Origin: Henriciella sp.
GTDB taxonomy: Bacteria > Pseudomonadota > Alphaproteobacteria > Caulobacterales > Hyphomonadaceae
Length of the DNA: 32,819 bases
Assembly (NCBI GenBank): GCA_027019605.1
Contig: JALUWJ010000268.1
Location: 1-32,819, forward strand
Direction of reading: 5' to 3'
Shown here in pieces: positions 1 to 7,309 of the stretch; positions within the stretch are counted from its first letter, which is position 1, and every line of letters begins with the position of its first letter. The notes under the pieces were generated by a model, which searched no databases, was not told the origin of the DNA, and saw only the letters and a program-made list of their open reading frames with translations. The position numbers and the translations under genes are program-made.

Positions 1-492
1 CCGCATGATTGGCGTCTCGTTGCAGGTGTGCTGTGCGCCCCGACCTACTGGACACTGCCGGAGCGGATCGGGCTCGATCTTGGCGCGCTGCACAGTCCTG
101 TCCCTGGCGGCGATCCTGACCTGGCGCTGCGGGTCGGGCGGATCTTCTCCGGACTAAAGCCTGATGTCGTGCTTGAACGGTTTAACTGGACCGTACAGGC
201 GAGCGAAAAACACTATACGCCGGACCGGCCCAGCGTAGCCAAGAAACAGCTGAGCGATCTACATTTGCGTGTGGAACGTCAGACGCTTCGCAAACTCCCA
301 AAAACAGGCGCGATCGTGTTTAGCATCCGGATCAGCGTGGACCCATTGATGCCAATCCTGGCGGATGGAGATACGCGCGGTGCATTTGAAGATGCATGGC
401 TCGGGGCGCCGGATCCTATTCGGCGCTACAAGCATTGGGCAGAGCTAGAACCCTTGGTCTCTGAAGCTTGTCGAACGGCTGCTCAGAAATGA
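1..492 (+). CDS. Heme-dependent oxidative N-demethylase-like protein (DUF3445), 5' end missing
   Basis: The reading frame is open to the left edge of the window, so this is the C-terminal part of a longer gene. The visible stretch from LCAPTYWTLPERIG through HSPVPGGD to RVERQTLRKLPKTGAIVFSIR matches the conserved core and C-terminal half of the DUF3445 family as I know it. Members are usually around 300 residues, so roughly the first half is missing. Characterised members are heme enzymes that oxidatively remove N-methyl groups from small amines; the substrate here cannot be told. The stop is followed 25 bases later by the DUF4188 gene, which has its own strong ribosome-binding site, so the two are probably co-transcribed. 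The first in-frame GTG (28) is internal to the conserved domain and is not the real start. Confidence 0.8.
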   Translation, partial: PHDWRLVAGVLCAPTYWTLPERIGLDLGALHSPVPGGDPDLALRVGRIFSGLKPDVVLERFNWTVQASEKHYTPDRPSVAKKQLSDLHLRVERQTLRKLPKTGAIVFSIRISVDPLMPILADGDTRGAFEDAWLGAPDPIRRYKHWAELEPLVSEACRTAAQK

Positions 493-517
493 TCCCAAAC
501 GGGAGGAGGACCCGAGA

Positions 518-1036
518 ATGAAACCGATCCCTGGCCGAATGATGGCGCAAATTGAAGGGGACTTTGTGATCTTCCTCATTGGGATGCGCGTCCACAAGCT
601 TTGGAAAGTTTGGAAATGGTTCCCGGTCTTTTCAGCCATGCCGCGCATGCTGGCGGAACTTGGGAAAGACCCTGAGCTTGGATTGCTACATTCCAAAACC
701 TTTTTCAGCCTGCGCAGTCCCTACCTCGTTCAATATTGGCGCAGCTTTGATCATCTTCATGCCTATTCGGTCAGCCGCGAACATGCCCACCTGCCAGCCT
801 GGAAAGCGTTCAACAAAGCGGTTGGAACTGATGGCGATGTCGGCATCTGGCACGAGACCTATCTGGTCAAAGACGGCGCGCACGAGACGGTTTACGGCAA
901 TATGCCGCCAGTTGGACTGGGCGCGGCGTCCGGGTTGAAACCTGCCGACGGACGCAATCGCTCTGCCAAAGGACGCCTGCAACAAACTGACGGCGATGAC
1001 CAACCAGACGTGGACGCTGGGCCCAAAGCGACCTAA
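518..1036 (+). CDS. DUF4188 domain protein (monooxygenase-like)
   Basis: This 172-residue protein contains the conserved features of DUF4188: MMAQIEGDFVIFLIGMRVHK near the N-terminus, QYWRSFDHLHAYS, HLPAWKAFNKAVG and DVGIWHETYLV, then NMPPVGLGAA at the C-terminal end. The family is annotated as monooxygenase-like, probably a ferredoxin-like alpha/beta barrel, but no reaction is established that I can cite. A very good ribosome-binding site (GGAGGAGGA, 501-509) precedes the ATG. The last 35 or so residues (ADGRNRSAKGRL onwards) are polar and probably disordered. The gene lies between a DUF3445 heme enzyme and an EVE-domain gene in the same orientation, suggesting a small oxidative-metabolism operon. 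Confidence 0.85.
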   Translation: MKPIPGRMMAQIEGDFVIFLIGMRVHKLWKVWKWFPVFSAMPRMLAELGKDPELGLLHSKTFFSLRSPYLVQYWRSFDHLHAYSVSREHAHLPAWKAFNKAVGTDGDVGIWHETYLVKDGAHETVYGNMPPVGLGAASGLKPADGRNRSAKGRLQQTDGDDQPDVDAGPKAT

Positions 1037-1064
1037 ATGCCCTGCATCACTTGTAGGAGCGAAC

Positions 1065-1502
1065 ATGAAGTATTGGCTGTTCAAATCTGAGCCGTTCAAA
1101 TGGAGCTGGGACCAGCAAAAGGCGAAAGGCGATGCTGGCGAGGAATGGGACGGCATTCGCAACTATCAGGCCCGCAACAATATGCGCGAAATGAAAATCG
1201 GCGATCGCGGCTTTTTCTATCACTCGAATGAAGGCTTGGAAGTCGTTGGGATTGTTGAGGTTTCTGCGGAAAGTGCGCCGGATTCCACAACCGATGATGA
1301 GCGCTGGGATTGCGTCCATATTCGCGCCCTCGTGGATATGCCTCAGTCCGTCACGCTCAAAGCCGTGAAAGCGAATGAAGCGCTTGAGAAGATGTCACTG
1401 GTCACCAGTATGCGTCTGTCGGTCCAACCCGTCTTGGAAGACGAGTGGATGGAAGTTTGCCGCATGGGCGGGCTCAACGGAAAAACCCTGAAGCCGCTTT
1501 AG
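1065..1502 (+). CDS. EVE domain-containing protein
   Basis: The 145-residue product starts MKYWLFKSEPFKWSWD and contains WDGIRNYQARNNMREMKIGD, then FYHSNEGLEVVGIVEV, the hallmarks of the EVE (PUA-like) fold also found in human THYN1. EVE domains bind modified bases in DNA or RNA; the bacterial single-domain proteins have no firm function. The start at 1065 was chosen because it has an AGGAG-type site (1055-1060) and gives the family's normal N-terminus; the upstream ATG at 996 would overlap the previous gene and add 23 unrelated residues. The stop overlaps the stop of the convergent gene at 1499 by four bases. Confidence 0.9.
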   Translation: MKYWLFKSEPFKWSWDQQKAKGDAGEEWDGIRNYQARNNMREMKIGDRGFFYHSNEGLEVVGIVEVSAESAPDSTTDDERWDCVHIRALVDMPQSVTLKAVKANEALEKMSLVTSMRLSVQPVLEDEWMEVCRMGGLNGKTLKPL

Positions 1503-2206
1503 AAGCCTCGCGTGATCCATAGTCTGAGTTCGGTGTCCGCGGATGCGTCCGTGAGACCAACCAGTGCGCCGGTGAACAGGCTCCAGCCGTTTGAAACCGG
1601 GAAGCTTGCAAACGGACCGATCTGGTGACCTTGCTTGTCGAGGTCCAAGAATTTGTCCGTAGAGCCATATGAGTTGAAGAATTCAACACCCACCGTTTGC
1701 CCGGTTTCGAGCCGCGTGAACAGGTTGCCGCGAGTCTGCAAGAAGACCCCGTCACGCGCATCATCGCCGACGTCAAACGCCGACAAAGCCACGAACCGGC
1801 CCGTCCAATTTTCGGCGACGGGGAACTGATTTGTCCAATGAACACCGATCTGTCCCGGGCGCTCGTCATCGCGGATACGGCCATCAAAGCGAAAGCCGGT
1901 TTTCCAATCATCCGTGTCATCGCTGAGTTCCCAAAACAGTTCGGCTTGGACAAAGTCAAAGTCGACATCGGACTCGGCTGTTTTGCGTGCCGAGACCAGG
2001 CCGCGCCACATCAGGTTACCATTGATCGCCTGTTGATAATGCGCGCGCTGTGACAGACCTTCCGTATCTGGATTGTAAGTCACACGATACTGAGCGGACT
2101 TGTGTCCTTCATTGACTATTGGCGGAAAAATACCGCCCGTATTTTGCGCAATCGCGACCGGGGATATCGCCGCGATCGCCAATCCGGTCAGTAGTATTCG
2201 CATCAT
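1499..2206 (-). CDS. Hypothetical exported protein, possible outer-membrane beta-barrel
   Basis: I do not recognise the family. With the start at 2206 (or the adjacent ATG at 2203) the protein is about 235 residues and begins with a clear Sec signal peptide, MMRILLTGLAIAAISPVAIA, with likely cleavage before QNTGG. The rest has alternating polar and aromatic strands (for example WTGRFVALSAFDVG, TVGVEFFNSYG) and ends in Phe (LWITRGF), which is typical of outer-membrane barrels recognised by BamA. The ribosome-binding site AAAGGGA lies just upstream of the two ATGs; longer upstream starts would bury the signal peptide. It is divergent from the FliL-like gene at 2416. Confidence 0.65.
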   Translation of the reverse strand: MMRILLTGLAIAAISPVAIAQNTGGIFPPIVNEGHKSAQYRVTYNPDTEGLSQRAHYQQAINGNLMWRGLVSARKTAESDVDFDFVQAELFWELSDDTDDWKTGFRFDGRIRDDERPGQIGVHWTNQFPVAENWTGRFVALSAFDVGDDARDGVFLQTRGNLFTRLETGQTVGVEFFNSYGSTDKFLDLDKQGHQIGPFASFPVSNGWSLFTGALVGLTDASADTELRLWITRGF

Positions 2207-2291
2207 TTCGATCCCTTTGCCGTCCCATTTGCTTCGTCCCTCGATGTGGAACGGTCTTGGGCTTTGTCCATTCGCCGAAAAATATGAATTC

Positions 2292-2370
2292 GATAGCATC
2301 AGACTATCAAATTGCACGTACTATAAGGCGATGCGGTAGAGCCCAAAGGAATCTTAAGACTAATAAGTCT
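2292..2370. promoter_or_regulatory. Divergent intergenic region with two short inverted repeats
   Basis: Between the exported-protein gene (minus) and the FliL-like gene (plus) there is a 5-bp inverted repeat GATAG-N7-CTATC (2292-2308) and a perfect AGACT-AATA-AGTCT (2357-2370). A GAATC (GANTC methylation site) sits at 2349-2353. They are candidates for operators or promoter-associated elements of one or both divergent genes. No clear -35/-10 pair could be assigned. Confidence 0.3.
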
Positions 2371-2415
2371 ATACAATTCAACTTGTAATCGAATTTCTCG
2401 GTGATGGAGACGCAG

Positions 2416-3405
2416 ATGAGCGCGGATCAAATGACGACAGAGACTGTATTTGAACTGGATGATGTTGTTTTCGACACTGACGTGCCAGAGTATGGCGAGA
2501 CTGTGATCGGAATTGTCGAGGCCTCCACCGAGGAAACTGTAAAGGCGGCTTTCCAAGCGATCGCGGCGAAAACCTCCGAAGTGCCCACCGAAGACGTTGT
2601 CGAGGCAGCTGGTGAGGTGACAGCTGAGGACGTTCTCGAACTCGCCGCTGAGGATACCGTAGAAGAAGTTGTCGAGGCGACACCTGAAGCCATTGTCGAA
2701 ACACCCTCCGAGGAAACGATAGAACCAGCTGTTGAGACGATCGCCGAAGAGCCTGTCGAAGCAACAGACAGCGCTGAAACAGACGACGCAGAAGAAGCCG
2801 AAGAAAAACCGCAGAAACGTGGTCTCCTTGGCTTACTGAAATCACCGATTGGCATGGGCGCTGTGGCTGTTTTGGTGTTGGCGATTGGCGGCGGAGCCTT
2901 CTTTTTCGTGACTTCTGGCGGCGACGCGAAAGAGGCAGAGCAGGTTGAAACCGCTCAGGCAGAACACGGTCATGATGAAGCGAAAGCTGAACACAAGGAT
3001 GATCATCACCAAGAAGCGACGAACTATGCGGCGGAAGATCCAAGCGCGCCGTCCGAAAACACATTCGAGAATGAGTATGGTTCGATTACGTTTTCTGGGT
3101 CCGACGCAATTTATCACACCGCGCCAGCGACCGTCTCACTTGATATTGGCGCCGATGCCAGACGCTTGCGGGTTTCTGTCGGCGTGCTGACAGATCAAGA
3201 GACCGCAAAAGCGCTTTACTCGGACGGGTTGACGATCAGCTTGCTGCAAATCGAAGCGGTCGAGAGCGTCGATTTTGGGCCTTATCGAGAATGGGAATTG
3301 CCAGGGCTGATTGTCTCTGCGTTCAAAACCAAACTGGAAGAGGCGTATCCCGACAAACAGATCCGGGCCGTCATGATCCGCGACTTCCAGCGGGTCGGCG
3401 CTTAG
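2416..3405 (+). CDS. Acidic-repeat single-pass membrane protein with FliL-like C-terminal domain
   Basis: About 329 residues. In numbering from the GTG at 2401, residues 35-135 are an acidic Val/Glu/Thr/Ala-rich region with degenerate roughly 10-residue repeats of the type TEDVVEA, AEDVLEL, VEEVVEAT, EEPVEAT. Residues 138-148 are basic and hydrophobic, 149-171 form one transmembrane helix, and 180-210 form a His/Glu-rich linker (HGHDEAKAEHKDDHHQE). The last 110 or so residues end in VSAFKTKLEEAYPDKQIRAVMIRDFQRVGA, which resembles the end of FliL, the flagellar basal-body protein. That assignment is inference from layout and the last segment. The ATG at 2416 has the best ribosome-binding site (GGAGA, 2406-2410); GTG 2401 and ATG 2404 are alternatives. 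The repeat composition is unlike its neighbours. Confidence 0.6.
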   Translation: MSADQMTTETVFELDDVVFDTDVPEYGETVIGIVEASTEETVKAAFQAIAAKTSEVPTEDVVEAAGEVTAEDVLELAAEDTVEEVVEATPEAIVETPSEETIEPAVETIAEEPVEATDSAETDDAEEAEEKPQKRGLLGLLKSPIGMGAVAVLVLAIGGGAFFFVTSGGDAKEAEQVETAQAEHGHDEAKAEHKDDHHQEATNYAAEDPSAPSENTFENEYGSITFSGSDAIYHTAPATVSLDIGADARRLRVSVGVLTDQETAKALYSDGLTISLLQIEAVESVDFGPYREWELPGLIVSAFKTKLEEAYPDKQIRAVMIRDFQRVGA

Positions 3406-3409
3406 AGAT

Positions 3410-4108
3410 TCAACCTTCTCCCAAGGCATAATCGACAATCGCTTGGCAATGGATCAGCGCGGTGTCGTACGGTGGCAAGGGGCTGTTCTTGTCTGTGATC
3501 AGCATGCCGAGCTCCGTGCAGCCGAGAATGATACTGTCGCAGCCCTGATCCTTGAGCGCCTGAATGGCGGAAACATAATAGGCGATACTGGTCTCGGTGA
3601 CGACGCCGTGGGTGAGTTCCTCAAAGATGATCCGGCTCAACTCTTTTTGAGTTTCAGCGTCCGGCAAGATCGGCGTCATGCCTGTTGTCTTGGTCAAACG
3701 ATCGACAAAGTAAGGCTGTGCCATCGTGTAAGCGGTGCCGAGCAGGCCGGGCTGTTTGCGTCCATCCTTCTGAAGCTTCGCGCCGCAGGCGTCGACAATG
3801 TGCAGAAATGGCAATTCCGTCGCGTCTTGAATGGCGTCCGCGACGGTGTGGAGCGTATTGCACGCCAGGACCAAAAAGTCCGCGCCGGAGCCTGCTAAGC
3901 CTTTCGCAGCACGGTCAAAGCCATTTCGAATAAACGGCCAATCTCGTGTCTCGTGCGCGCCATTATAGTCGTGAAAATTGACCGAATGGATGCGCATATC
4001 GGCGCTGTGATATCCGCCGCGACGCTCACGAACCAGGGCATTGATGGTTTTATAATAGATCAGCGTGGCTTCCGTGCTGACGCCACCAATCATGCCAATG
4101 GTCTTCAT
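3410..4108 (-). CDS. Aspartate/glutamate racemase family protein
   Basis: The 232-residue product begins MKTIGMIGGVSTEATLIYYK, the family's phosphate/carboxylate-binding start. It carries the two catalytic cysteine motifs of cofactor-independent racemases, ACNTLH around residue 84 and GCTELG around residue 197. Length and motifs match the YgeA/RacD branch. The substrate is probably aspartate, glutamate or a related amino acid. Its ATG overlaps the stop of the GmhB-like gene in an ATGA arrangement (4105-4108), indicating translational coupling. A link to envelope synthesis (D-amino acids for peptidoglycan beside a heptose-phosphatase-like gene) is plausible but inferred. Confidence 0.88.
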   Translation of the reverse strand: MKTIGMIGGVSTEATLIYYKTINALVRERRGGYHSADMRIHSVNFHDYNGAHETRDWPFIRNGFDRAAKGLAGSGADFLVLACNTLHTVADAIQDATELPFLHIVDACGAKLQKDGRKQPGLLGTAYTMAQPYFVDRLTKTTGMTPILPDAETQKELSRIIFEELTHGVVTETSIAYYVSAIQALKDQGCDSIILGCTELGMLITDKNSPLPPYDTALIHCQAIVDYALGEG

Positions 4109-4632
4109 CTTGCGCCATCCTCAAAACCTGCCAGCGCCCATTCCGCGAAATGCGCGAGATTGCCGCCTTTGAATAAAAAACCGCCAATTCCAGCGGCGTG
4201 GGCTGCGTCGATATCGGTTTGTTTGTCCCCGATCAAGAAACTTGCTTCGCGTTTTACGGGAAAATCAGCCATTGCCTGCAGGATCATCCCGGGCTTGGGT
4301 TTTCGATCAAAACTGTCCTTGCGATAGCGCGGATTGGTGCCCTCGTGATGAAACGGGCAGGCATAGATCTGATCGACTGCCGTGCCAGCCTCGGTGAAGC
4401 CAGATTGCATGTATGCGTGCACCGCTTGCATATCGGCCTCTGTGTAATGGTCAAACGCGATCCCGGACTGATTGGTGACGATGAAAACGAACCATCCGCG
4501 CGCTTTGAAGGTCGACACACAGTCTGCCGCGCCTTCGATCCACTGCCAGTCTTCCACGCGCGCCACATAGCCATGATCGACATTGATGACGCCGTCTCGA
4601 TCGAGGAATAGAGCGGGTTGAAGATCAGCCAT
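4105..4632 (-). CDS. HAD-IIIA phosphatase, GmhB-like (heptose 1,7-bisphosphate phosphatase family)
   Basis: The 175-residue protein begins MADLQPALFLDRDGVINVD, with the HAD nucleophile motif DRDGVIN, the motif-II TNQSG and the C-terminal GDKQTDIDAAHAAG. This is the size and motif order of GmhB, which removes the 7-phosphate from D-glycero-D-manno-heptose 1,7-bisphosphate in lipopolysaccharide core synthesis. The zinc loop is unusual: E. coli GmhB uses a Cys-X-His plus a downstream Cys-X-Cys, but here CPFHHEG is followed by NPRYRKDSFDRKPKPG, with no second cysteine pair. Substrate specificity is therefore open; histidinol phosphatase or another small-molecule HAD is possible. The frame is open far upstream (to 5040), but that part overlaps the opposite gene and lacks the domain. 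Confidence 0.8.
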   Translation of the reverse strand: MADLQPALFLDRDGVINVDHGYVARVEDWQWIEGAADCVSTFKARGWFVFIVTNQSGIAFDHYTEADMQAVHAYMQSGFTEAGTAVDQIYACPFHHEGTNPRYRKDSFDRKPKPGMILQAMADFPVKREASFLIGDKQTDIDAAHAAGIGGFLFKGGNLAHFAEWALAGFEDGAR

Positions 4633-4755
4633 GAGCTTGCCTAACCCAGACTCTCGTTCTGCGCGAGAGGCCTTGGCAGAAATCGAAAATTCTGATGCCT
4701 TGACGCAGGGGAGACCTGAAAACAGGCCCTCGCAAAGCCTCGGGAGGGCAAAAAA

Positions 4756-5031
4756 ATGGAACAATTTATTCCACTCATTTTGAATGGCGTCGGCGGCGCA
4801 GTGCTTGGACCCATCGTGTCGAAAGCGCTCGGCGGTAAAGGCGGAACGGGCGCGATTGCCGGGATTATTGGCGGACTGGCTGGCGGCTACGGCATGAATG
4901 CAGCCGATGTTGGCTTTCAGTCCTTGCTCGGCAGCGAAGCCATTATGGGCCTGCTCAGCAGCTTTCTGAATGGCGGCGTCGGTGGCGGCATCATTGGCGG
5001 GATCCTCGGCCTGGTGACCAAAGGCCGCTAA
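4756..5031 (+). CDS. Small glycine-zipper hydrophobic protein
   Basis: A 91-residue protein, very rich in Gly, Ala, Ile and Leu, with repeated GGxxGG spacing (ALGGKGGTGAIAGIIGGLAGG; GGVGGGIIGGILG). The N-terminus, MEQFIPLILNGVGGAVLGPI, is hydrophobic and there is no normal signal-peptide cleavage site. It probably inserts into or associates with a membrane as glycine-zipper helices. I do not know a function. The ribosome-binding site GGGAGGG (4742-4748) is strong, and the gene is followed by a rho-independent terminator, so it is a monocistronic, probably well-expressed gene. It is divergent from the GmhB-like gene. Confidence 0.8.
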   Translation: MEQFIPLILNGVGGAVLGPIVSKALGGKGGTGAIAGIIGGLAGGYGMNAADVGFQSLLGSEAIMGLLSSFLNGGVGGGIIGGILGLVTKGR

Positions 5032-5051
5032 TTTCAACAACGACTTAGGCG

Positions 5052-5084
5052 CAGGGCAGTCCGTTCGGATTGCCCTGTTTTTTT
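5052..5084 (+). terminator. Rho-independent terminator of the glycine-zipper gene
   Basis: A 10-11 bp stem with one G-T wobble, arms 5052-5062 and 5067-5077, has a GTTC loop and is followed by seven T residues (5078-5084). The T tract is on the plus side only, so it serves the upstream plus-strand gene. It overlaps the stop codon of the convergent MFS gene. Confidence 0.9.
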
Positions 5085-6366
5085 ATTCCGCAGGGGCTGG
5101 CTTGTTCGCAGCGGCCTCGGCCATCGCGCGGCGATTGATCCCGACCCCGATCAGGAACGGAATGCTGGCCAGCGCAGTGATGATGGCGGCCAGCAAGAAG
5201 GCCGCCCCGCCTGTTTGCAGCGCATGACCATCTGGCAGCGTGGCAAAGTACTGCAGCGTTTGCGTCATCAAAACCGGGCTGAAGATTAGCGTGAAGGCCA
5301 TCATGCTCGACTGTGCGCCTTGCAGTTCGCCTTGCGCATTTCGAGGGGTCAGGGTCGACGTAATTGTATTGATTGCTGGCATCGCCACCCCGCCAATGGC
5401 GGAGACGAAGATAACGGCGTAGGCCATCCAAGACGCCTCAGCCAAAAAGAACAAGAACAGCGCAATGACATTGGCGACAAGCCCAAATAGCCCTGCGCGC
5501 ATCGGGCCGAAACGCTTGATTAGATATCCGGTGAGCAACGCCTGGCTGACGGCAGAGCCGATGCCAACCGCAGCCAATGACAAGCCAATCTCAAACTCGG
5601 ACCAATCATAGCGAATTTCACCATGGAAATTCCAAGTCGATGGATAAACCGCGTGGGCAATCTGAAACAGACCAATCGCGACAATGAACCAAGCCACCCG
5701 TGGCACTTTGGAGAAATGTACCATCGCGCCAAATGGGTTGGCGCGGGCCAGGCTGAAATCGCGGCGATCTTCTTCTTGCAAGCTTTCGGGCAGGATGAAC
5801 CAGCCATAGAGGAAGTTGATCCCAGCAATTCCGGCCGCGACAAAGAAGGGAAGGCGCGGGTTGAGCTCGCCAAGAAAGCCGCCAAACACAGGACCCAGAA
5901 TAAAGCCAATCCCAAACGCTGCCCCCATCATGCCGAAGGCGCGGCCGCGTTCTTCAGGTTCTGTCACATCGGCAATATATGCGTTTGCGACGGAGTAGGT
6001 GGCGGAGAACATTCCGCCCAAAAACCGGCCAATAAACAGAATCGCGAGTGTCGGCGCGAGTCCCATGATCAACAAATCTATCCCCAGCATGGCGATCGAT
6101 GCGAGCAGGACAGGGCGTCGGCCGTAGCGATCCGAGAGGCCGCCCAGGATCGGCATGGCGAAGAAGTTTGCGACCGCGAATGTCATCGCCAGCCAACCGC
6201 CATAGGAGACCGATTGTTCTGCTGCGAGGCCGGTAATGTCTTCGAGCAGCGCCGGCATCACCGGCATGATAATTCCGAACGACACCATATTCAGGATGAC
6301 AGCGACAACGACGAATAGAAACGCGTTCTTGCCAGGCTTGTCTTGAGAGGGCGCAGGTTCGGTCAT
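5083..6366 (-). CDS. MFS transporter, TetA/drug:H+ antiporter-like
   Basis: The 427-residue protein has 12 predicted hydrophobic segments. It carries the MFS motif A between TM2 and TM3, [14 protein letters not shown], and motif-C-like [13 protein letters not shown] in TM5, which is typical of drug/H+ antiporters of the TetA (TCR) type. It is located in the inner membrane. The substrate is unknown; close TetA-like sequences are often annotated as tetracycline exporters without evidence. The ATG overlaps the stop of the EamA gene (ATGA, 6363-6366), so the two transporters are translated together. Confidence 0.9.
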   Translation of the reverse strand: MTEPAPSQDKPGKNAFLFVVVAVILNMVSFGIIMPVMPALLEDITGLAAEQSVSYGGWLAMTFAVANFFAMPILGGLSDRYGRRPVLLASIAMLGIDLLIMGLAPTLAILFIGRFLGGMFSATYSVANAYIADVTEPEERGRAFGMMGAAFGIGFILGPVFGGFLGELNPRLPFFVAAGIAGINFLYGWFILPESLQEEDRRDFSLARANPFGAMVHFSKVPRVAWFIVAIGLFQIAHAVYPSTWNFHGEIRYDWSEFEIGLSLAAVGIGSAVSQALLTGYLIKRFGPMRAGLFGLVANVIALFLFFLAEASWMAYAVIFVSAIGGVAMPAINTITSTLTPRNAQGELQGAQSSMMAFTLIFSPVLMTQTLQYFATLPDGHALQTGGAAFLLAAIITALASIPFLIGVGINRRAMAEAAANKPAPAE

Positions 6367-7229
6367 TCCCCCGCTTTGATGGAGCGCGGGGCAGCGGTCA
6401 AGACGGCAAGGGCGACACCGCCCAAGATTGCGGTGGTTGCCAAAGCGAAGCGCAGGGTGATGGGTTCAGATAGGAACAGGACGCCGCCAATCGCCGCGAT
6501 CGCGGGGACACTCAGCTGCGCGATACCAGCCCGCGTTGCGGTCAGACCAGTGAGTGCGCGGTACCAGATCACGTATCCGAGGCCCGAGGTCACTGCGCCG
6601 GAGAGGACTGCGAGCCCGATACCATCCAGAGGCGGCAAAGGCTCAGGTGAGATGAAGAGCGCGCCGGCCAGCAATGGCATCGCGAGAAGGCTGGCAATGA
6701 CGAAATTCCCGGTCGTTGCGGCGGTGGCGTCTGTTGCGCTGCGTCCGATCAGGGAATAGGCGCCCCAGCCTATGCCCGCGAGCGCCATCATGGCGGCGGC
6801 CCAAAGCGGCGGCGCCTCCAGGCTGGGAGATACGAGCCAGATGAGGGCTGCGACGGCGATGAAGAAGCCGGTCCATTGCAAGCTGGACAGCGTTTCGCCC
6901 CGCATCAGACCCCAGCCGAGCATGGTGATCTGAACCATCGCAAACAGAATAATCGCGCCCATACCGGCGGGCAGGGCTATGTAAGCGTAGGAAAAGAACC
7001 CGGCATAGACCAGCAATGAGAGACCGCCGCCTAGCGACCCTGAGATCTTTTTGGATTGAAGCAAACAAATCGCAGCCAGGACGAGCGCGCCGCTGATCAG
7101 CCGGATCAGGGCAAAGCTCCCCGCCCCGATCTCAGTTTCGACCAGCCCCATGCGCCCCAACACCGAATTGGCAGCGAAGGCGATCATGGCCAGCGCGGTC
7201 AACAGAAACAGATTCAACGCATTGCTCAT
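6363..7229 (-). CDS. EamA/DMT family transporter
   Basis: A 288-residue protein with ten hydrophobic segments arranged as two EamA repeats (approximate residues 5-135 and 145-280). The second repeat shows the family's typical GLGYVIWYRALTGLTATRAGIAQLSVPAIAAIGG segment, given here as a description of residues around 205-238. It probably exports or imports a metabolite or amino acid; the substrate is unknown. AGAGG precedes the ATG. It is the first gene of a two-gene unit with the MFS transporter. Confidence 0.9.
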   Translation of the reverse strand: MSNALNLFLLTALAMIAFAANSVLGRMGLVETEIGAGSFALIRLISGALVLAAICLLQSKKISGSLGGGLSLLVYAGFFSYAYIALPAGMGAIILFAMVQITMLGWGLMRGETLSSLQWTGFFIAVAALIWLVSPSLEAPPLWAAAMMALAGIGWGAYSLIGRSATDATAATTGNFVIASLLAMPLLAGALFISPEPLPPLDGIGLAVLSGAVTSGLGYVIWYRALTGLTATRAGIAQLSVPAIAAIGGVLFLSEPITLRFALATTAILGGVALAVLTAAPRSIKAGE

Positions 7230-7309
7230 GCCGCCTCTTAGGCGGGCTCGCAGGGCGAGGCCAGTTTAATCCGGAGCGGCCGGATCAAATTCTGTTGAGG
7301 GTGCGCGAG

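Noticed and set aside
2378-3064. A minus-strand Arg/Gln/Pro-rich frame opposite the acidic-repeat gene
   Set aside because: It is the complement of the Glu/Val repeats; the plus-strand protein has a membrane helix and a sensible layout.
2401-3405. The acidic repeats as a CRISPR-like or DNA tandem repeat
   Set aside because: The similarity is at protein level (Val-Glu-Ala motifs) with irregular spacing; DNA units are not identical.
4633-5040. N-terminal extension of the GmhB-like frame
   Set aside because: It overlaps the divergent glycine-zipper gene with its ribosome-binding site, and the HAD domain starts at MADLQPALFLDRDG.
5623-6318. A 231-codon plus-strand frame opposite the MFS gene
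   Set aside because: The translation is a low-complexity charged sequence with no domain; the minus-strand MFS transporter is unambiguous.
7269-7285. ATCCGG/CCGGAT hairpin after the PBP gene as terminator
   Set aside because: Short stem and no T run; only a weak candidate.
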